Below, one piece after another: positions 1-13,063 of a stretch of 64,000 nucleotides of DNA; position 1 is the first letter of the stretch; each line of letters begins with the position of its first letter. The position numbers and the translations under genes were made by a program. Below the pieces are notes generated by a model, which searched no databases, was not told where the DNA came from, and worked only from the letters and a program-made list of their open reading frames with translations. The DNA comes from Rhodamnia argentea. Taxonomy: Eukaryota > Streptophyta > Magnoliopsida > Myrtales > Myrtaceae. Where the stretch lies: positions 9,982,001-10,046,000 of the forward strand of contig NC_063153.1 in NCBI RefSeq assembly GCF_020921035.1, written 5' to 3'.

Positions 1-349
1 CACATTTTCCCATCTCATAAGGAATTATAAGAAGGCTGCTACATTGCCTCTTGACAGTTAAAAACCTCAAACTTGCAAATCAAATTCATGATTCTTCACT
101 CATATATATACATGTGAGGATACTGGGTCAAAAAATTTGCAAGTATAGTTTCAGTGTAATTGTAATTAGATGCCAAATCCACCTAAGAGGAGGATCTTCA
201 AATCTCAGATGTTCCAGCGTCCAGATGGTATAAGTTTAAGAAGCAAGATGAATCTTGTGAAGCTATATATGTACAAGTAGTACTACTGAAAAGATCATTC
301 TACAAGGAAAAGAACTGAAATCAACATGCAACTCTTCATGGGAAGTTAC

Positions 350-3300
350 CCTTTGAATCATTCCCCTGAGTGAAGCCAACTCCAATTCATCGAGGGGCAA
401 ATGGCGTAACTATATCCAGCAACACAAGAAAGGAAATATCAGTTATTAATTTCCAGGTGATATTTAAGATATTAACCTATGCAATAGCAATTAATCTTCA
501 ACACTAATTCCATTGTTTTGTAAAGAACCGATGAAATCACAAGTACCTCCAAGTTGGCAGTATGTAGAGGTCGAAAGCAAGCATTAGCTCTTAGCTGCCC
601 CTTCTGAAGAGAGAAGGAACACATTTTCCCATTTTGGAGATTTTCTTCACTAGGCTGCAGCGGACCCACAACCTCCAGTGCAAGACTTTCATCTGGTCTT
701 CCTATGGCGTCCAACTGCATTATCAGAAAAACAATAATGAAAAGTTAGAAGAAAGTTGTTCCGGAACATGAAATCCAATAAGAACCATACAAGTTGCATC
801 AGGACTACTTTTTCTGCAATCAGAGAAATTTCACAGCTCAGTTGCCTTCTTAATATTCTGTCTTTAATGCCTCATTAACTAAGGACTCCAATATCATTCC
901 AACAGTGTAACTAACTCCAGAGAAGGAAGCAGATAATTAACTCATAGAGCACCAAAATCATATGAAATTATGCAGCATCCAACGGAAAAGATACAATAGC
1001 TTTTTTCCTTGAAGGAATAGTAAATAAATATTTCCAGTCTTTCCAGTTTCCAGCCACTATGACGGCTCTTTCTTGTGACTCCTGCTACAAAACCCTCCGC
1101 CATTCCCTGTTTGAAAGCCGCACAAGCACTACTTGCAAGAAGCTTGACTAATAATATTGAAAAATATACGAGGCTATCTACACAAAGTAAATGCAGAAGA
1201 AAAGCAGACAATATCACAAAAAAATGATTTACCTAACAAAGCAAGCTACAATGCCATGGTATATCAAGGAAATTACTTCTTAAATTGACACTGCACAGCC
1301 ATTACCTTTATATATTCGCGTGAAATTCTCAAGAGCCCTGCCAACTGAGGTGCCAGCATCAATTGGTTCAGTTTGAGACCTGAGATAGAAACCTCACCCA
1401 CAAGCATCTTTGAGCTCTCTTCAACATTCATGTGCACACTTTCCAAACTGTTATCAGTACTCATGTGCCCATTAGAATGGCCCGATGGCGTTGTAACCTT
1501 TCCCTGGAACTTTATCCTTCCAGTTGCTTTTAAATGCACAGGTCTTGGAGAGTCAAAAGAATAAGAAGAAACCAAGCTAAAAAATTCAAAAGCACGCATT
1601 CGTAAATCCAAGTCAACTCCTTCAACAATAAATGGGACAGAGTTCATTGGATTGACATCCCTTTTCTGAAGCCAGTATTCATCAAGATATGATGTTTGAA
1701 CTTTTGAGTACAACTCAAAAGCAACAGATGAAGAATTAACAGTTATATATTCATGTGAGATAATGATGTCCCCACGAGCATCGCTAAATGATCCCTCAGC
1801 TTTTGGTGCCGTCCACTTGATATCAAATCTCCTATAATCACAAACCATCTTATATAAGTCAACTGCAATCTAGATGTAGATTCACTAACTGAACAATTAA
1901 TAAGATCTCACTCAAAGGAGTCGGATCTCCAAAAAGTAGAAGAGAAGAGGTAGATAACTCTTACGGTCTCAAAAGTGACCCAGAAAGTTTAGTCTCTCCG
2001 CTTAAATCTCCCAACTTCAGTGGCATTGAACGAAGATAAGCCGGCATATACCGTTGCAAGATTTTATCAAAAGATAAGTTTCCAGAAAAATTTACATCAA
2101 TAGCTGAGTCATCCAACTCCCCCTGTGAAGCAACATATATCATACATTAGACAAGAAGGAATATGGAGGATATCAAAAAGGTCAATGAAGTACCTCTGGA
2201 CAAATCCATGCATTCCCAGCCCCACGGATTTCACCACCATCAACAAGACTAGCTCTGATACCATATAAGTCCGCAACCTATAAAATGGAAGCTAGTTTTA
2301 TCCCACTATACTATTTAAGCATTTCCTATAAAAGCAGCCATGCTTTTACAATTAACTAAGCGATAACAAAAATTCTTACGCAATTATCAGTGTTGAAAGT
2401 AAAATTGGCTGATACATATGAAAATGGAACTCGATCAAATGCAGCCACTGCACCAGCCTCCTTATTCTTTAACATTGCTTCATATGCAATAGATGCTGGA
2501 TACTCCGAAACAGAATGAGCCATCTTCCTTGAAACGATCCCACTACCCACAAACACGGGAGCATCGAGTGGGCCCTGACAGTTGAATACTGCAGTTACTG
2601 AACCAGCAAGCTGCAGCCAAGAGAAACGGTCAAAAGAAAACCGAATGGAACTAAGCAAGGTCCAAGAAAGCCTCCTGTCTCCCCTCTCTCCTGCCACCAA
2701 ACAATGGCTATTACATAGCTAGATTAAGATTTCTCGAGTTAATTCATACCGGAAATAATAGGGGTCTCATCTTGAAAGTTTTCATCAAGGCATTCACTTC
2801 GACACAAGGAACCTGAAAAAAGGAATACAATGAAATAGTTATGACAGAATATAAAACAACACTTTTCACGGCTCAAGCTCATGCCCATCAAGCAATCTTA
2901 CCCTTCAGTTATTCATATCATTTCAAGCCAAAGCTATGGCTGCCTCCATTTGCTGATTACATACAAAAGAAACCATTCCCAAGTCTAAAGAGAACTATTT
3001 TTATGGATAACAAACTAGAAGGAAGGGCAATCATTAGAATGAACAGAAAGCCAAATGTGGAAAACAAGAATGACACAACCATGCAGTCATATAATTATGA
3101 CAGCAAATGCAAACAAAAAACATATCATGACTCAAGCTCATGCCCTTCAGAGCATCTTACTGTTCAGTTATTCATATTATCGACAGCAAAATAATATGGC
3201 TATATCTTTTTTCCCCAATAGCACCAGCTTCCATATGATCATTCTCAAGACAAGAGAGAAGTAACCTTCTATGCATAATAAACATGAAAAGACGGGGCAT

Positions 3301-6300
3301 TCATAGAATTTAGAGAAGTGAAATGTGAAAATTGAGTGCCATGATGTTGCTCATGGACACAGATTTCACTGTTATCCATCTTGTACAGCAACGTGCAGCC
3401 AAGTACATGGCATGGAGAAAGACAAGGAACCACTTAATGACTCATCATATCCAATAATTTTCAGTTAATTTAGGATTCATGGATACATGCACACAGATGC
3501 AGACGCATGCATACCCACCTGACAAAACTGCTAAGGTGCATTGAATTTTATCATTTTGAGCTACTATCTAAAACCAAACTAGCCAGGCGAAGAGACGATC
3601 ATGAAAAAAAAGCAACTAGCCAGGCAAAGGCAGCAGACATGATGCAAACAACATAGGTATTGTTGTTATGGTGGCTCGCCGACAGTAAATGGGCAATGTC
3701 GCGGTGTTGATGATTCAACGATTCCGTGCACAATGTTTAAAATGTATTTACAAAGATGAACATTTCTTTTTGAACTGCTAGTTTCAGTAACAAATCCATT
3801 GACAGTGGCATTAATACAAGAAATCTCATTCAGCAAAGCAGAAGAATATCAAATTTGGCGTTCACAGAGGCAGTTTGGGACAGTAGTGTCGATGGCAACA
3901 AAGATTTCCTGTCATTGGCAGAAATGGTAATAATAGTAGCAAAGGCAGCAGACATGATGCAAACAACATAAATAGTGTTGTTATGGTGGCTTGCTGACAG
4001 TTAGTAAATGGGCAATGTCGCGGTGTTGATGATTCAACGATTCCGTGCACAATGTTTAAAATGTATTTACAAAGATGAACATTTCTTTTTGAACTGCTAG
4101 TTTCATTAACAAATCCATTGACGGTGGCATAAAACTGCAAGAAATCTCATTCAGCAAGGCAGAAGAACATCCAATTTGGTAACATATGTTCCTTGTCAAC
4201 ATAATGCAGGAAATAGCTACTATAACAATCTTCAGTCAGTTAATTTATCAAAGTGATGATTTGACAAAAATTAATATATTTCAAGCTATTACCACAATGT
4301 CTATCCAAAAAGCAAGTGTGAACTACAAACAAAAGAGGTGCAACTTGGAAGCTATGTTGAGGTTAACAATACCTGGCACATTACGTGAAATTCTCCTTCA
4401 TCAGGATTAATGCCAAAATCTCCAGAAGCTTCCAGGGGAACGCTGCCAAACCATCCACTTGTGTTGTGTAAGAATATCCGTTGACCGCGGAAAGATAAAC
4501 TTCCCGAAACATCCTATAGAAGAGATACAATAGGCAATTTCAGAAAAAACAAAACCTCTACTTTCTGAAGCCATGATGAACACTAATTAATTTTCTTAAG
4601 TACATCAGAGAAAGAAAGTTCATGAGATTATGCTAAATGTGCAAGTGCACAACAACCACAGATAGTAAAAATAACTCAAGAATATCAGAGAAAGAAACTG
4701 CACTGTGCTAAATGCTCATGTTTGTATCCTCCCTCTCATATTAGAGAATTATGCTTTATCAGTTCATGGCCAATAAAGTTGAATTGGCAAAAATTAACCC
4801 AGGACATACAGAAAACCATGATGGAGCATCATAGAGCTGAAAAGCCAATCCCGTCACATCAAGTTGACCATAAATATTTGGAAACGTTTCTCCTCTGGAC
4901 ATGCACATATGAACCTGCAGAAAAAGCAGAGCCTTAAAAAAAGGGAAAAAAAAGAAGAGGAAAAGGCAAAGGGAAAAAGGGAACAGAGGACTTAAAGATG
5001 CTTATGCACAGAATTATTCTCAGAAACAGTCACTTATGTTGCTCTTGCCTAATCATTGAATTACTTGCTGACAAAGCTGTCCACAGATATGATTTCAGAT
5101 GCTCTCCCACTCTTACATAAGTTGGTTAACTTCACTAAATCTAAACTACCAGCTTAATAATGCATCTCAGACTCCATCTCTTCTCGATAAAATTGGGCTT
5201 ATCATACAGAAGCAGCAGTTCTGTGATATAGAGTAGACCACTTTCCTTCAGGATCCTCCAAAAAACTTCCACAGGAGCCTTGCCCTAGCCATTCTAAGCA
5301 TTAATGACTCGTGCTTTAGTATTTATAATTTACTGCTGCCTAGGTCTATGCAAGGCCAAATTGTAACAAAAAAGGCCTAAAGAGGGACTCATTCGTAGCA
5401 CCCCCACGTCGTGCGAGAATGTTGGCTGATCAACTTACTCAATCTGTTTAATGTGTCTTGAAATATCTTTTGACTCATAAAAGCACACCATTAACAAAAA
5501 CTGTGATCGATGCAATCATCTTGCATAGCAATATTTGCTGAAGAAGAAAAGGTTCTTCAGCAGGCTGAAAACGTGATGGCAGCAAAATAGCATCTCAACC
5601 TACGAAATACATCTTGCTCCAAGTTAACCAACACTTCCTCAAGGCATATGGAGAGAAACGAAAGGAATCCTACCACATTGAGAAGTGGACAAAAATCATT
5701 CTTAGAATATAAAAAAAAATGAAGAGCATGAAGTTAGAGAAGCACCTCACCAGTAGCTCTACCTTTCGCCCATGTAAGCGGGATTTCTAAAATCCTTTCA
5801 AAAAGCTGCAGAAAATGACAGGCAGCACATTAGGCACGAGATACTTGCCACCTCCTCGGCAGCACAATGCAAGTTCTTTGCATTCCACGATTATCTGGCC
5901 ACATACTTACTGGAGCAAAACCGTGAGCTATCTTTAGATTGGCATGCCATTTTTGCTCGAGAATGTCAACAAAAACATCGGCAGACAGTGAACCACCATC
6001 TTCAGACATTGCATCTGATCTCCACATCTGACAATTACCATTCAGTTGAACATGAATGAGGCCATAATTCTTTTGAAACTTCACATGTCCATCAGTGTTC
6101 TCCATCTCTCTGTTAAGTCACATAGTGACATTAATAACCAATAAAGAGATGACATACAAAATTGATCCTGCATTGAAACTTCACAAAGATTCCAAGTTTC
6201 TTTCCAACCAAACCAGATTTTACCATATTATCACTTCTGCGTTGCTAATTTATGCACTAGGCATCTTTCAATCCAGTAATACTTCATTTAAAGACTGATA

Positions 6301-9300
6301 GACGTAGTATACAGGAAGTATGCCAAGAGTATGAGAAACTAAGAGAAAAGATAAAAAGAAGCAAGAATAGGATCACTTACACTTGGGAAATACTCTGCAT
6401 TAACAAATCACCGAAGTGCCAAAGAAAAATGTTTATGATGTTGCTTGAACTAAAAATCACGTCGTGGGATAGTATACTATAAGGTTACACTAGTCCAGTT
6501 AAAGTCAAAGGATGCCACTCAGTCAGGTGAACAGATTATTTTCCAACAATAGAAAGAGGACTGCAGAAAGTTCACATAAAATGTCCAAAAAAACAAACTA
6601 CAGTCCCCAGACAGTACCATCACAGCTCTTAGAGTTAGCAGTAGATTGGCATGCAAAAACCTCATGCATAACCATGGATACCTTCTGATCAATAAACCAT
6701 AGCCGAAAGGCATTAAGCTAATCACGGTTCCTGCTATGCAGAACACTGATGATGATAAGGTCACAAGCAAACGAGCTTGCTATTTCACATGATTAACAAA
6801 CCAAAGAAACATATTGCACTGGAGGGAGAACTTATTGTCACTCAAATATAACTTGTCTTTCTTGTTGGCGTAAATGATAGAGGCAGCACATAGTTGTATC
6901 ACTGACTGCCATAAAGTATAATATAGGTATAAGATCAACAAACTCACATAACAGGACATTGATATAGCAAATGATAGTGTAAAGCAACTCTCTAAAACAA
7001 TATGTGGAACCATAAAGAATGATTTTAGACGTCACCCGATGACAATTTGGGGGACCATAATCAAGTCCTTTCTAGCAAGCAGAGGCCATCATTGAAGTTA
7101 GGACACATTGAGATACAGTACTCACTCTCATGGCGGAAAGTTGTTACAGCGAGGAAACTTGAGTAAAGCAAAACCAAAAGGATTGATCTACTATATTTTT
7201 CTACTTAGGCAGCATTTCACCTTAAAAACTCATGCTAAGACCAACAGTAGCGACCAAGGAATATTCTCAACACATCGTCAGGTTCAGGCATTGTACAAGC
7301 AATCTGAAGATGGGATCAAAAAATATTTCAGCAAAAACCTATCCAGAATTGATCACTTCTGCTTATTTACTTCATCTACCTCCACATAGAATAATTATTA
7401 ATCCACAACAAACCAACTAAATTGGAACATGAGTGAAGAAATAAATAGGCTCAACCAAATTTCAAGGAGAAAATCTACATTATCCAAACAATACAGACCT
7501 GGGCTCCTTGTCGCCGTATGCAAGAAGCATCAAGGTCCCACCTTTGAAGTAAACCGAGTCCAAAGTAACAGGAAGCATCTTGCTGATGCCTTCAGTTTGC
7601 GCTACTTCAGCTCCATCAACAAGTTCTGCAACAACATCTTCAACTTTTGGAGCAACTGTCGACTTCAGCTTCCCCAAGGTGACAGCAAAGCTATGGAAGA
7701 ACAGGCCAGCCATTTTTCCATAAGATGAAGGAAAATTAAGATTCAGATGCCATGGGTGCAAGGGCTGTTGCATTGCAACCGAGCGGTCAGCTTTGCCAAG
7801 AGCTGAATCTTGATGTGTTGTATCATCCTTTGCACACTCAATAACTTGATCGACATGTCGATTGACTACGTCAACCCTAGATTTGCCATTTTTAGCATTA
7901 ACTCTTTCAGCAACATTTACATTTGAAGAACTTTGCCCAAGTTTTTCCACTCCATTCCATCTACCAAATATCATAAGAAAAGGATCATATATAAAATTCA
8001 AACTGCGATTAGGTCTATGCTCATTGTTCTTTGTAAGATGATCCAATTCTGAAGTTTTGAGACATTCACCAATACGTGTATCATCTGTCAATTGTCCACT
8101 GACACTTTTCGCAGAAACATTGACAATATCCCCCTGACTTTCCTGTAGAGAACTATTGACATCCATTAAATCATAACCTGAAAGTGCTTGTGAGGTCTCA
8201 TCGGAAGTCCTTTGAGATAGTCTTTGGAAATAAGAAGCTGCTGCCGTTGCACTGCGCTTGAGTAATCTGTTCTTAGCAGCAAGAACATCTTCAGAATAAC
8301 TACCACCATTAGATTTCCTCTTGTGCTTTCGAACTTGTTTGATCACTGTAGACCACAAGTTCAGTCCAGAGTCAGGTACTTTCACACCAAATGATTTCTC
8401 TAGATCTGCATGCCTCATATCATAATCAACACCGGTATCCATACAGCGATGATCACTCCAATGCATCTTCTCCTCCATGCACAAAAACGACTCGGAACTC
8501 ATCGATTTTGCGAAATTACTTTCCGTCTCCTTAACACTTTCTTTGGATGGACCAGAGCCTTTCTCAGAGACTACATATCCAATCTCTGAAGCTTGCCTAG
8601 CGGCATCATCCCTTTCTCTATCCCACCGAGCGGCTGCTTCCTCCCAAGCAATTCTCCTAGTTCTCGTCCGATAGTCAATGCCTTCTTCAGAAGAAGACCG
8701 CCTCTGCAGACTCCCCTCTGACAAGGGAATTCCTAACCAAGTAAAATCCTTCTTTTGTGCAACCAAGAGACATGGATCGGATAAAACAGCGTCAATGACA
8801 ATCTTTCCCCTCCTCAAACTAGAAAAAGGACGAATGCGAAGTTTAATGGTGGGAACCTCACCACAAGAAAATTCTTCCAAATGAGGACCAAAAGAACAGG
8901 ACTCCAAGGTTATGCTTAAAGGTGAAATCCTTCTAACCTTTCCAAAGTCAAGTTCACGCTGGATATAATCACTAAGGGTGGAACAAACAGAAGGCAAAAG
9001 CTTGGCTTCAATGAATCCCTTTGCTTTTGATTTTCCATACCATAACAATAAGCAGACCCCAGATATCACAGCAACAAATATTGAGCACCTAAATAATATC
9101 AGTCCCTCGTGCCATTCAGGTGTCAAAGACCTTACAAGAGCCTTGCTTCTAGAAAAAGGTTCCTTGACGCAATTAACAATCGATCCACTTCTTGACCCAA
9201 GATTCTTCTTGAGTAACTCCACATTTTTCCTGTAAAAGTGAGAGAACCAAATCGCCCTGGAAACCCAGGGGTTTGGCTTAGCACACTTACACTTCCAAAT

Positions 9301-9411
9301 CGCCCTTCGGTTTTGCCTTCTTTCTGGTTCGGAAAGGTTAACATTGCTCCTTTTTTTTTTTGAGCTAGAAAGGGGAACACCAAGGAAAGGGCTGTGAAGT
9401 TTTATACTCAT
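350..9411 (-). CDS. TIC236: TIC236, TamB-like inner-envelope translocon linker (N-terminal half; 3' end outside window)
   Basis: Twelve coding exons read on the minus strand: 7499-9411, 5911-6109, 5746-5805, 4810-4914, 4373-4513, 2750-2812, 2380-2610, 2194-2277, 1965-2122, 1306-1831, 547-714 and 350-409. They sum to 3,708 nt, 1,236 codons in one open frame, all with GT/AG ends. The start is the ATG at 9411. Residues 1-100 are basic and transit-peptide-like, followed by one hydrophobic segment at about 104-125. The family (Arabidopsis TIC236/EMB2410, rice SSG4) is about 2,150 aa. It is anchored in the inner envelope with its TamB/DUF490 C-terminus reaching the outer-envelope Toc75, linking the TOC and TIC translocons during protein import. 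Strong family blocks include LAGSVTAVFNCQGPLDAPVF and DVNFSGNLSFDK. The next expected block after exon 12 (AEIQLN...) is not in the window, so the C-terminal TamB part is missing only because the window ends. Family assignment is secure; exact exon ends are hand-made. Confidence 0.95.
3624..4179. repeat. Direct duplication inside a TIC236 intron
   Basis: Copy 1 is 3624-3858 and copy 2 is 3939-4179, both in the intron at 2813-4372. Both start GCAAAGGCAGCAGACATGAT and end near AATTTGG, with only scattered substitutions and small indels. The period is about 315 bp. No coding potential is evident; it looks like a local segmental duplication. Confidence 0.9.
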
Positions 9412-9960
9412 TATCCCTGACTAGATGATTTTGTGCTCTCGCAGCTCATCTGCTGGGGACTAAGACCAAGCATAATGCTCTTAGTCCCCTACAACATCAA
9501 AACAGTCCCCGTTGGTCAAGCATTCACAACCTGTGAGAAAATTAAACCAAACCAACGAACAAAAGTCATCCCACGATCCCCAAATGAAACGAGCTCCGCG
9601 CAAAAGTGAGAAACTGTGAAAACACTCACACCAAAGCCGAAAACAAGGGAACGAAATCGTTTCTAAGCGTTACGGGATCCTAAAAACACGATAATCATCC
9701 AAGAAAAGAAAACCTTCCGCACTTCTCTCGTTCTTTGAGCTGAATTTCACTAAGCTACTCCTCTCAGCCTGTCGATCACCTTAACTTTTTCGCCAACGGA
9801 CCCCAAAATCAACAGCACAAAAATTGAAATAAAAAAAAACCGAAAATTTCCCAGTACCCATGAATCGGGATATTGAAAACTCGGCACTCACTCGATCGTA
9901 TAAGAACATAAGCCCGAAAAATCAGCTCAGGAGAAGATGGAACTAGAAGAAGAAGAAGAA

Positions 9961-9992
<32 letters not shown>

Positions 9993-10530
9993 AGTGAACG
10001 TTGAGAGGACGAATAAATGAAGCGTGAGAATGGCCTACTTGTCGATGTGTTCGCTTCTAGTCTCGGTCGATACAAGTTTCGCCCGTTTGAAAGAGAGAGG
10101 AAGAGTGCGAGATGGACATGGACATCGGGCTTTGCTTGAGACGTTGGCCAATTTTTGTTTTTCCTGAGAGGGAAGAAGCCGAGAGCGAGAGAGAGAATAT
10201 TTATTACATCGTCTGACCAAATTGCCCCCGCAGTATTTTGGGGTGAAATGACCGTGGTAGCCTTTATCTCTCTCGTGTCGTGGAATGCCGATCGATCGAT
10301 CGTCCGTTCATCCAATCGCCACCTTTGATGGCCGGACAAAACAACTCATGCCAGTGGAAGCTCGTGGAAGGCGATGGATGAGCACGTTGAATTTAACCGG
10401 ATTGCCAGACGCCGGTGGGAAGAAAGAAGACGATAACTCCAGATAATTTTGAATTGGCGAAAACACCATGAGGTCATTGTCGAGGTCTCGGATAATGACA
10501 TAAATGGATCCCGAGCTTTGACGCAAAACG
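9412..10530 (-). promoter_or_regulatory. 5' leader and promoter region of TIC236
   Basis: No credible protein gene lies here. The stretch upstream of the TIC236 ATG should hold the 5' UTR and promoter. It contains a (GAA)n/(GAC)n trinucleotide tract at about 9943-9992 and a GA-rich run near 10160-10200. I could not fix a transcription start, and no TATA box is convincing. A 5' UTR intron is possible but was not resolved. Confidence 0.45.
9943..9992. repeat. (GAA)n-(GAC)n trinucleotide microsatellite
   Basis: About six GAA units run directly into about ten GAC units, probably within or near the TIC236 5' leader. On the minus strand a spurious reading frame turns this into runs of Arg and Leu, so it should not be taken as protein. 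Confidence 0.9.
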
Positions 10531-10647
10531 CAATGTAATTCCTAAATTTTAAATTTGTCTAATATAGTATTTGAACTTTAACCCATTATGCAATAGCTTT
10601 CATGAACCCTTAATTTGTTCGGTGTGATCTCGAGGTCTTTGGACTCT

Positions 10648-10752
10648 ATGAAAATATTTAATATTATCCCCGAACTCAATGTGATAAAGGAACAATCTTG
10701 AATCGTACCTAAACTTGAATTGATAAAAGAACAATATCAAATATTTTCATAC
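10648..10752. repeat. Imperfect inverted repeat (about 105 bp)
   Basis: The left arm begins TATGAAAATATTTAATATTA. The reverse complement of the right arm begins TATGAAAATATTTGATATTG. The arms face each other across a short centre, giving a hairpin-capable unit that could be a MITE remnant. No target-site duplication was found. Confidence 0.6.
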
Positions 10753-11154
10753 GGTTTAGGATTTACATTGAATATGTGTCCAGAGTTCATTGACTGCATT
10801 AAACAAATCAAAAATTCATGGAAGATATTGCATGTCGGGCTAAAATTCAAGGACCACATCACACATTAGGTCAAAGTTCGTAAATCATTTTGATCATTTA
10901 TCCTTGAGCTTCAATGTGATGGGGCTTTGCTGCCGTAGGAGTTTGCAGCAGGAGAATCCAAAGGAAGGTTGACAAAAGTGAGGTTAAGGTCTCTCGAAAG
11001 TAAATGGTTTCAATGATTAGAGTCCTGTCAAAGAGAACCAATGGCTTCTTTGAAACAAAAGTGAGAAGGCTCTAATATGCCTTAAAGTCTTAAGTACTTT
11101 GTGAAACTCAAATTACTAATAACCCGCGGACAAATAACTGAAACCACAATGGCA

Positions 11155-11178
11155 ATATATATATATATATATATATAT
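11155..11178. repeat. (AT)12 microsatellite
   Basis: Twelve uninterrupted AT dinucleotides in intergenic DNA; a likely polymorphic length marker. Confidence 0.95.
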
Positions 11179-11643
11179 CGGAAAAAATGATTTAATTTCT
11201 TGATTGTCATACGAGCTCGATAACGGAAATCATTTTTATTTTATGGAAATGAATCAAGTGCGTAGAGAAAGTAGAAAGATAACAAGAAATGGTTGAATTT
11301 TTTTTTATAGCCCTAAGACAACTATTGAAATTAGGAAATTCAAACTAATTCGAATTTACAATTCGAACTTGGAAAAAATTTAATCCAAATCAATCTACTA
11401 CGAACCATCTTCTCATCTTCAAAATATAATGGGCTCTTTGCAATCTCTTATATCTCTTGAGGTTGTCTTGTCTTGTTGAATGTGTTGGGCATGTATATCG
11501 TGATTTCAATATGTATCTTAATATTATTTTGCAAAAATCTCCAACTGCCTCTTTACCAGTACACTATTCTAGAGATGATTTATAATTGCCCCCGATCCTT
11601 TAGCTACATTTGTAACATACCGATGGAACCTCCTTGACTCACT

Positions 11644-11750
11644 TTATTCATGTTACGAATCAATCGATCGCTCTCCAACATTTTATTCATGTTTCGAATC
11701 GATCGATCACTCTCCAACATTTTATTCACTTTTCGAATCAATAGATCATT
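11644..11750. repeat. 39-bp tandem repeat, about 2.7 copies
   Basis: Units start TTATTCA at 11644, 11683 and 11722. Each carries a CGAATCAATCGATCG-like stretch; the first two are followed by CTCTCCAACATT. The third copy is shorter and more diverged. Confidence 0.85.
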
Positions 11751-12509
11751 ACCACATGCGACAAACTTCATTTAAACTCCATCCATTATTAGCTTATGGT
11801 CGATAATCCTATCAATGGACTTTGTAGACCGATGGCTTTGTTACCACATTCCTGATCGATGAGCTTACCAAGTTATATGTTGCGCGTCCTGACATAGCCT
11901 GGGCTATTATTAGCTTCTTCACGTTTGGGCCTAGATTTTGTGTCTAGTGTCAACAGACATACACACAGAAATTAAACTAACAATTCCTGAAGGAAGAAAT
12001 ACGGCTACCCGCTCCCCATCGCCAATAGGCTCTTGGATAGCCCCGAGACAGAAATGGGCCTTACAAAACTCTTCTCGTCATTGAATACCAAATATGTGAA
12101 TTTGCACTACCCAAAACTGACGAATGACTAATTTTCCCGTTCGTTGCTGGAGATAGCAAATACTCATCCGGCATCTACATGTTAAATTCGAGTATGGCTC
12201 TATAAATCAATGTATACCAAATACTCATCCGGAATTACTTGCCTCTGCTTTCTCAATCTCTTGGTAAGGCGAAACAATACGAACATCAAATTCTATCTCC
12301 CTTTCAGCCATAACTTATTTTCTTACCTTCTCATCTGCCCAAAATCCAACTAATAGGCAAGTGCGAGTACCCTACTCGCAACCACATAAGAGATGCACAA
12401 CGTCAAGAAGATTGCTCAAAGTAACCGCAATTTCAAAGAGGCGAGAAACCAAAAAATGTTGAGAGAAACATGAATCCGTCACAATACGGCAAGACTAGTT
12501 GACTGACAC

Positions 12510-12532
12510 TCTGACCAAAAAAGAAAAAACTA
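12510..12532. mobile_element. Tiny A-rich insertion with 10-bp target duplication
   Basis: The insert TCTGACCAAAAAAGAAAAAA plus CTA is bracketed by two exact copies of TGACTGACAC at 12500-12509 and 12533-12542. This is the structure expected of an extremely 5'-truncated non-LTR (SINE or LINE) insertion reduced to its poly-A tail. A very similar insert sits at 52229-52248. Confidence 0.45.
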
Positions 12533-12650
12533 TGACTGACACGAATTGATACACTTTCATTAATTTTGAATAGAAAACACTACGCAGATATATAGAACAT
12601 TTTTTTTCCAAGGACACAAAGCGACAGGATAGTCAACCCACACACAACAC

Positions 12651-13063
12651 AACACGCAAACAAGAATTGGCAACCCTAATTGATGATAAGCACAAAAAAT
12701 TTAGAGCCGGTGTTCCACATCAGCCAGAGGGTGCCACAGTTTGCTCACGGTCTGAGATATCCGTTAAAATTTCCTAGTTGTTACCATCAAGGTTATATAG
12801 GCTTATACCAAACTATAAGCATCTATCTACCACCCAAGGATGAATTTAAATCATATAAGCAAAACTGGCAAAATGTTTGTGGCGCAGCAATGGAGCCACA
12901 ACAAATCCAAGATTCAAAAAGGAAAATCTTCTAGTTCACAGCAAATACAACTAAAGGTCGCCTCAGAAATCAGAGCCAGAAGGCCCAAAGATTATTCCCA
13001 ATTGCCATATGAACAGCACAAAGTACATGTTTAAGACGCAGATGCCAAATGACACTCGGTCCT
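12651..13063 (-). other. Probable 3' UTR of the Lys/Asp-rich protein gene
   Basis: No gene is supported. It lies directly downstream of the stop at 13064-13066 on the minus strand, so the first few hundred bases are probably transcribed as 3' UTR. The polyadenylation site was not fixed. Confidence 0.4.

Larger units (their letters stand above)
10531..12650. other. Intergenic DNA between TIC236 and the 13-16 kb gene
   Basis: No supported gene. The stretch is AT-rich and holds the imperfect palindrome at 10648-10752, the (AT)12 tract at 11155-11178, the 39-bp tandem repeat at 11644-11750 and the small A-rich insertion at 12510-12532. Phrases such as TCAAGGACCACATCACACAT near 10850 look like old, decayed repeat sequence, but I cannot assign a family. 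Confidence 0.6.

Noticed and set aside
1-349. Possible further TIC236 exon at the window edge
   Set aside because: The expected next block (AEIQLN...) was not found on the minus strand between 1 and 349, so this is intron.
9809-10339. 176-aa minus-strand open frame with poly-Arg and poly-Leu
   Set aside because: The repeats come from the (GAA)n/(GAC)n microsatellite in the TIC236 leader.
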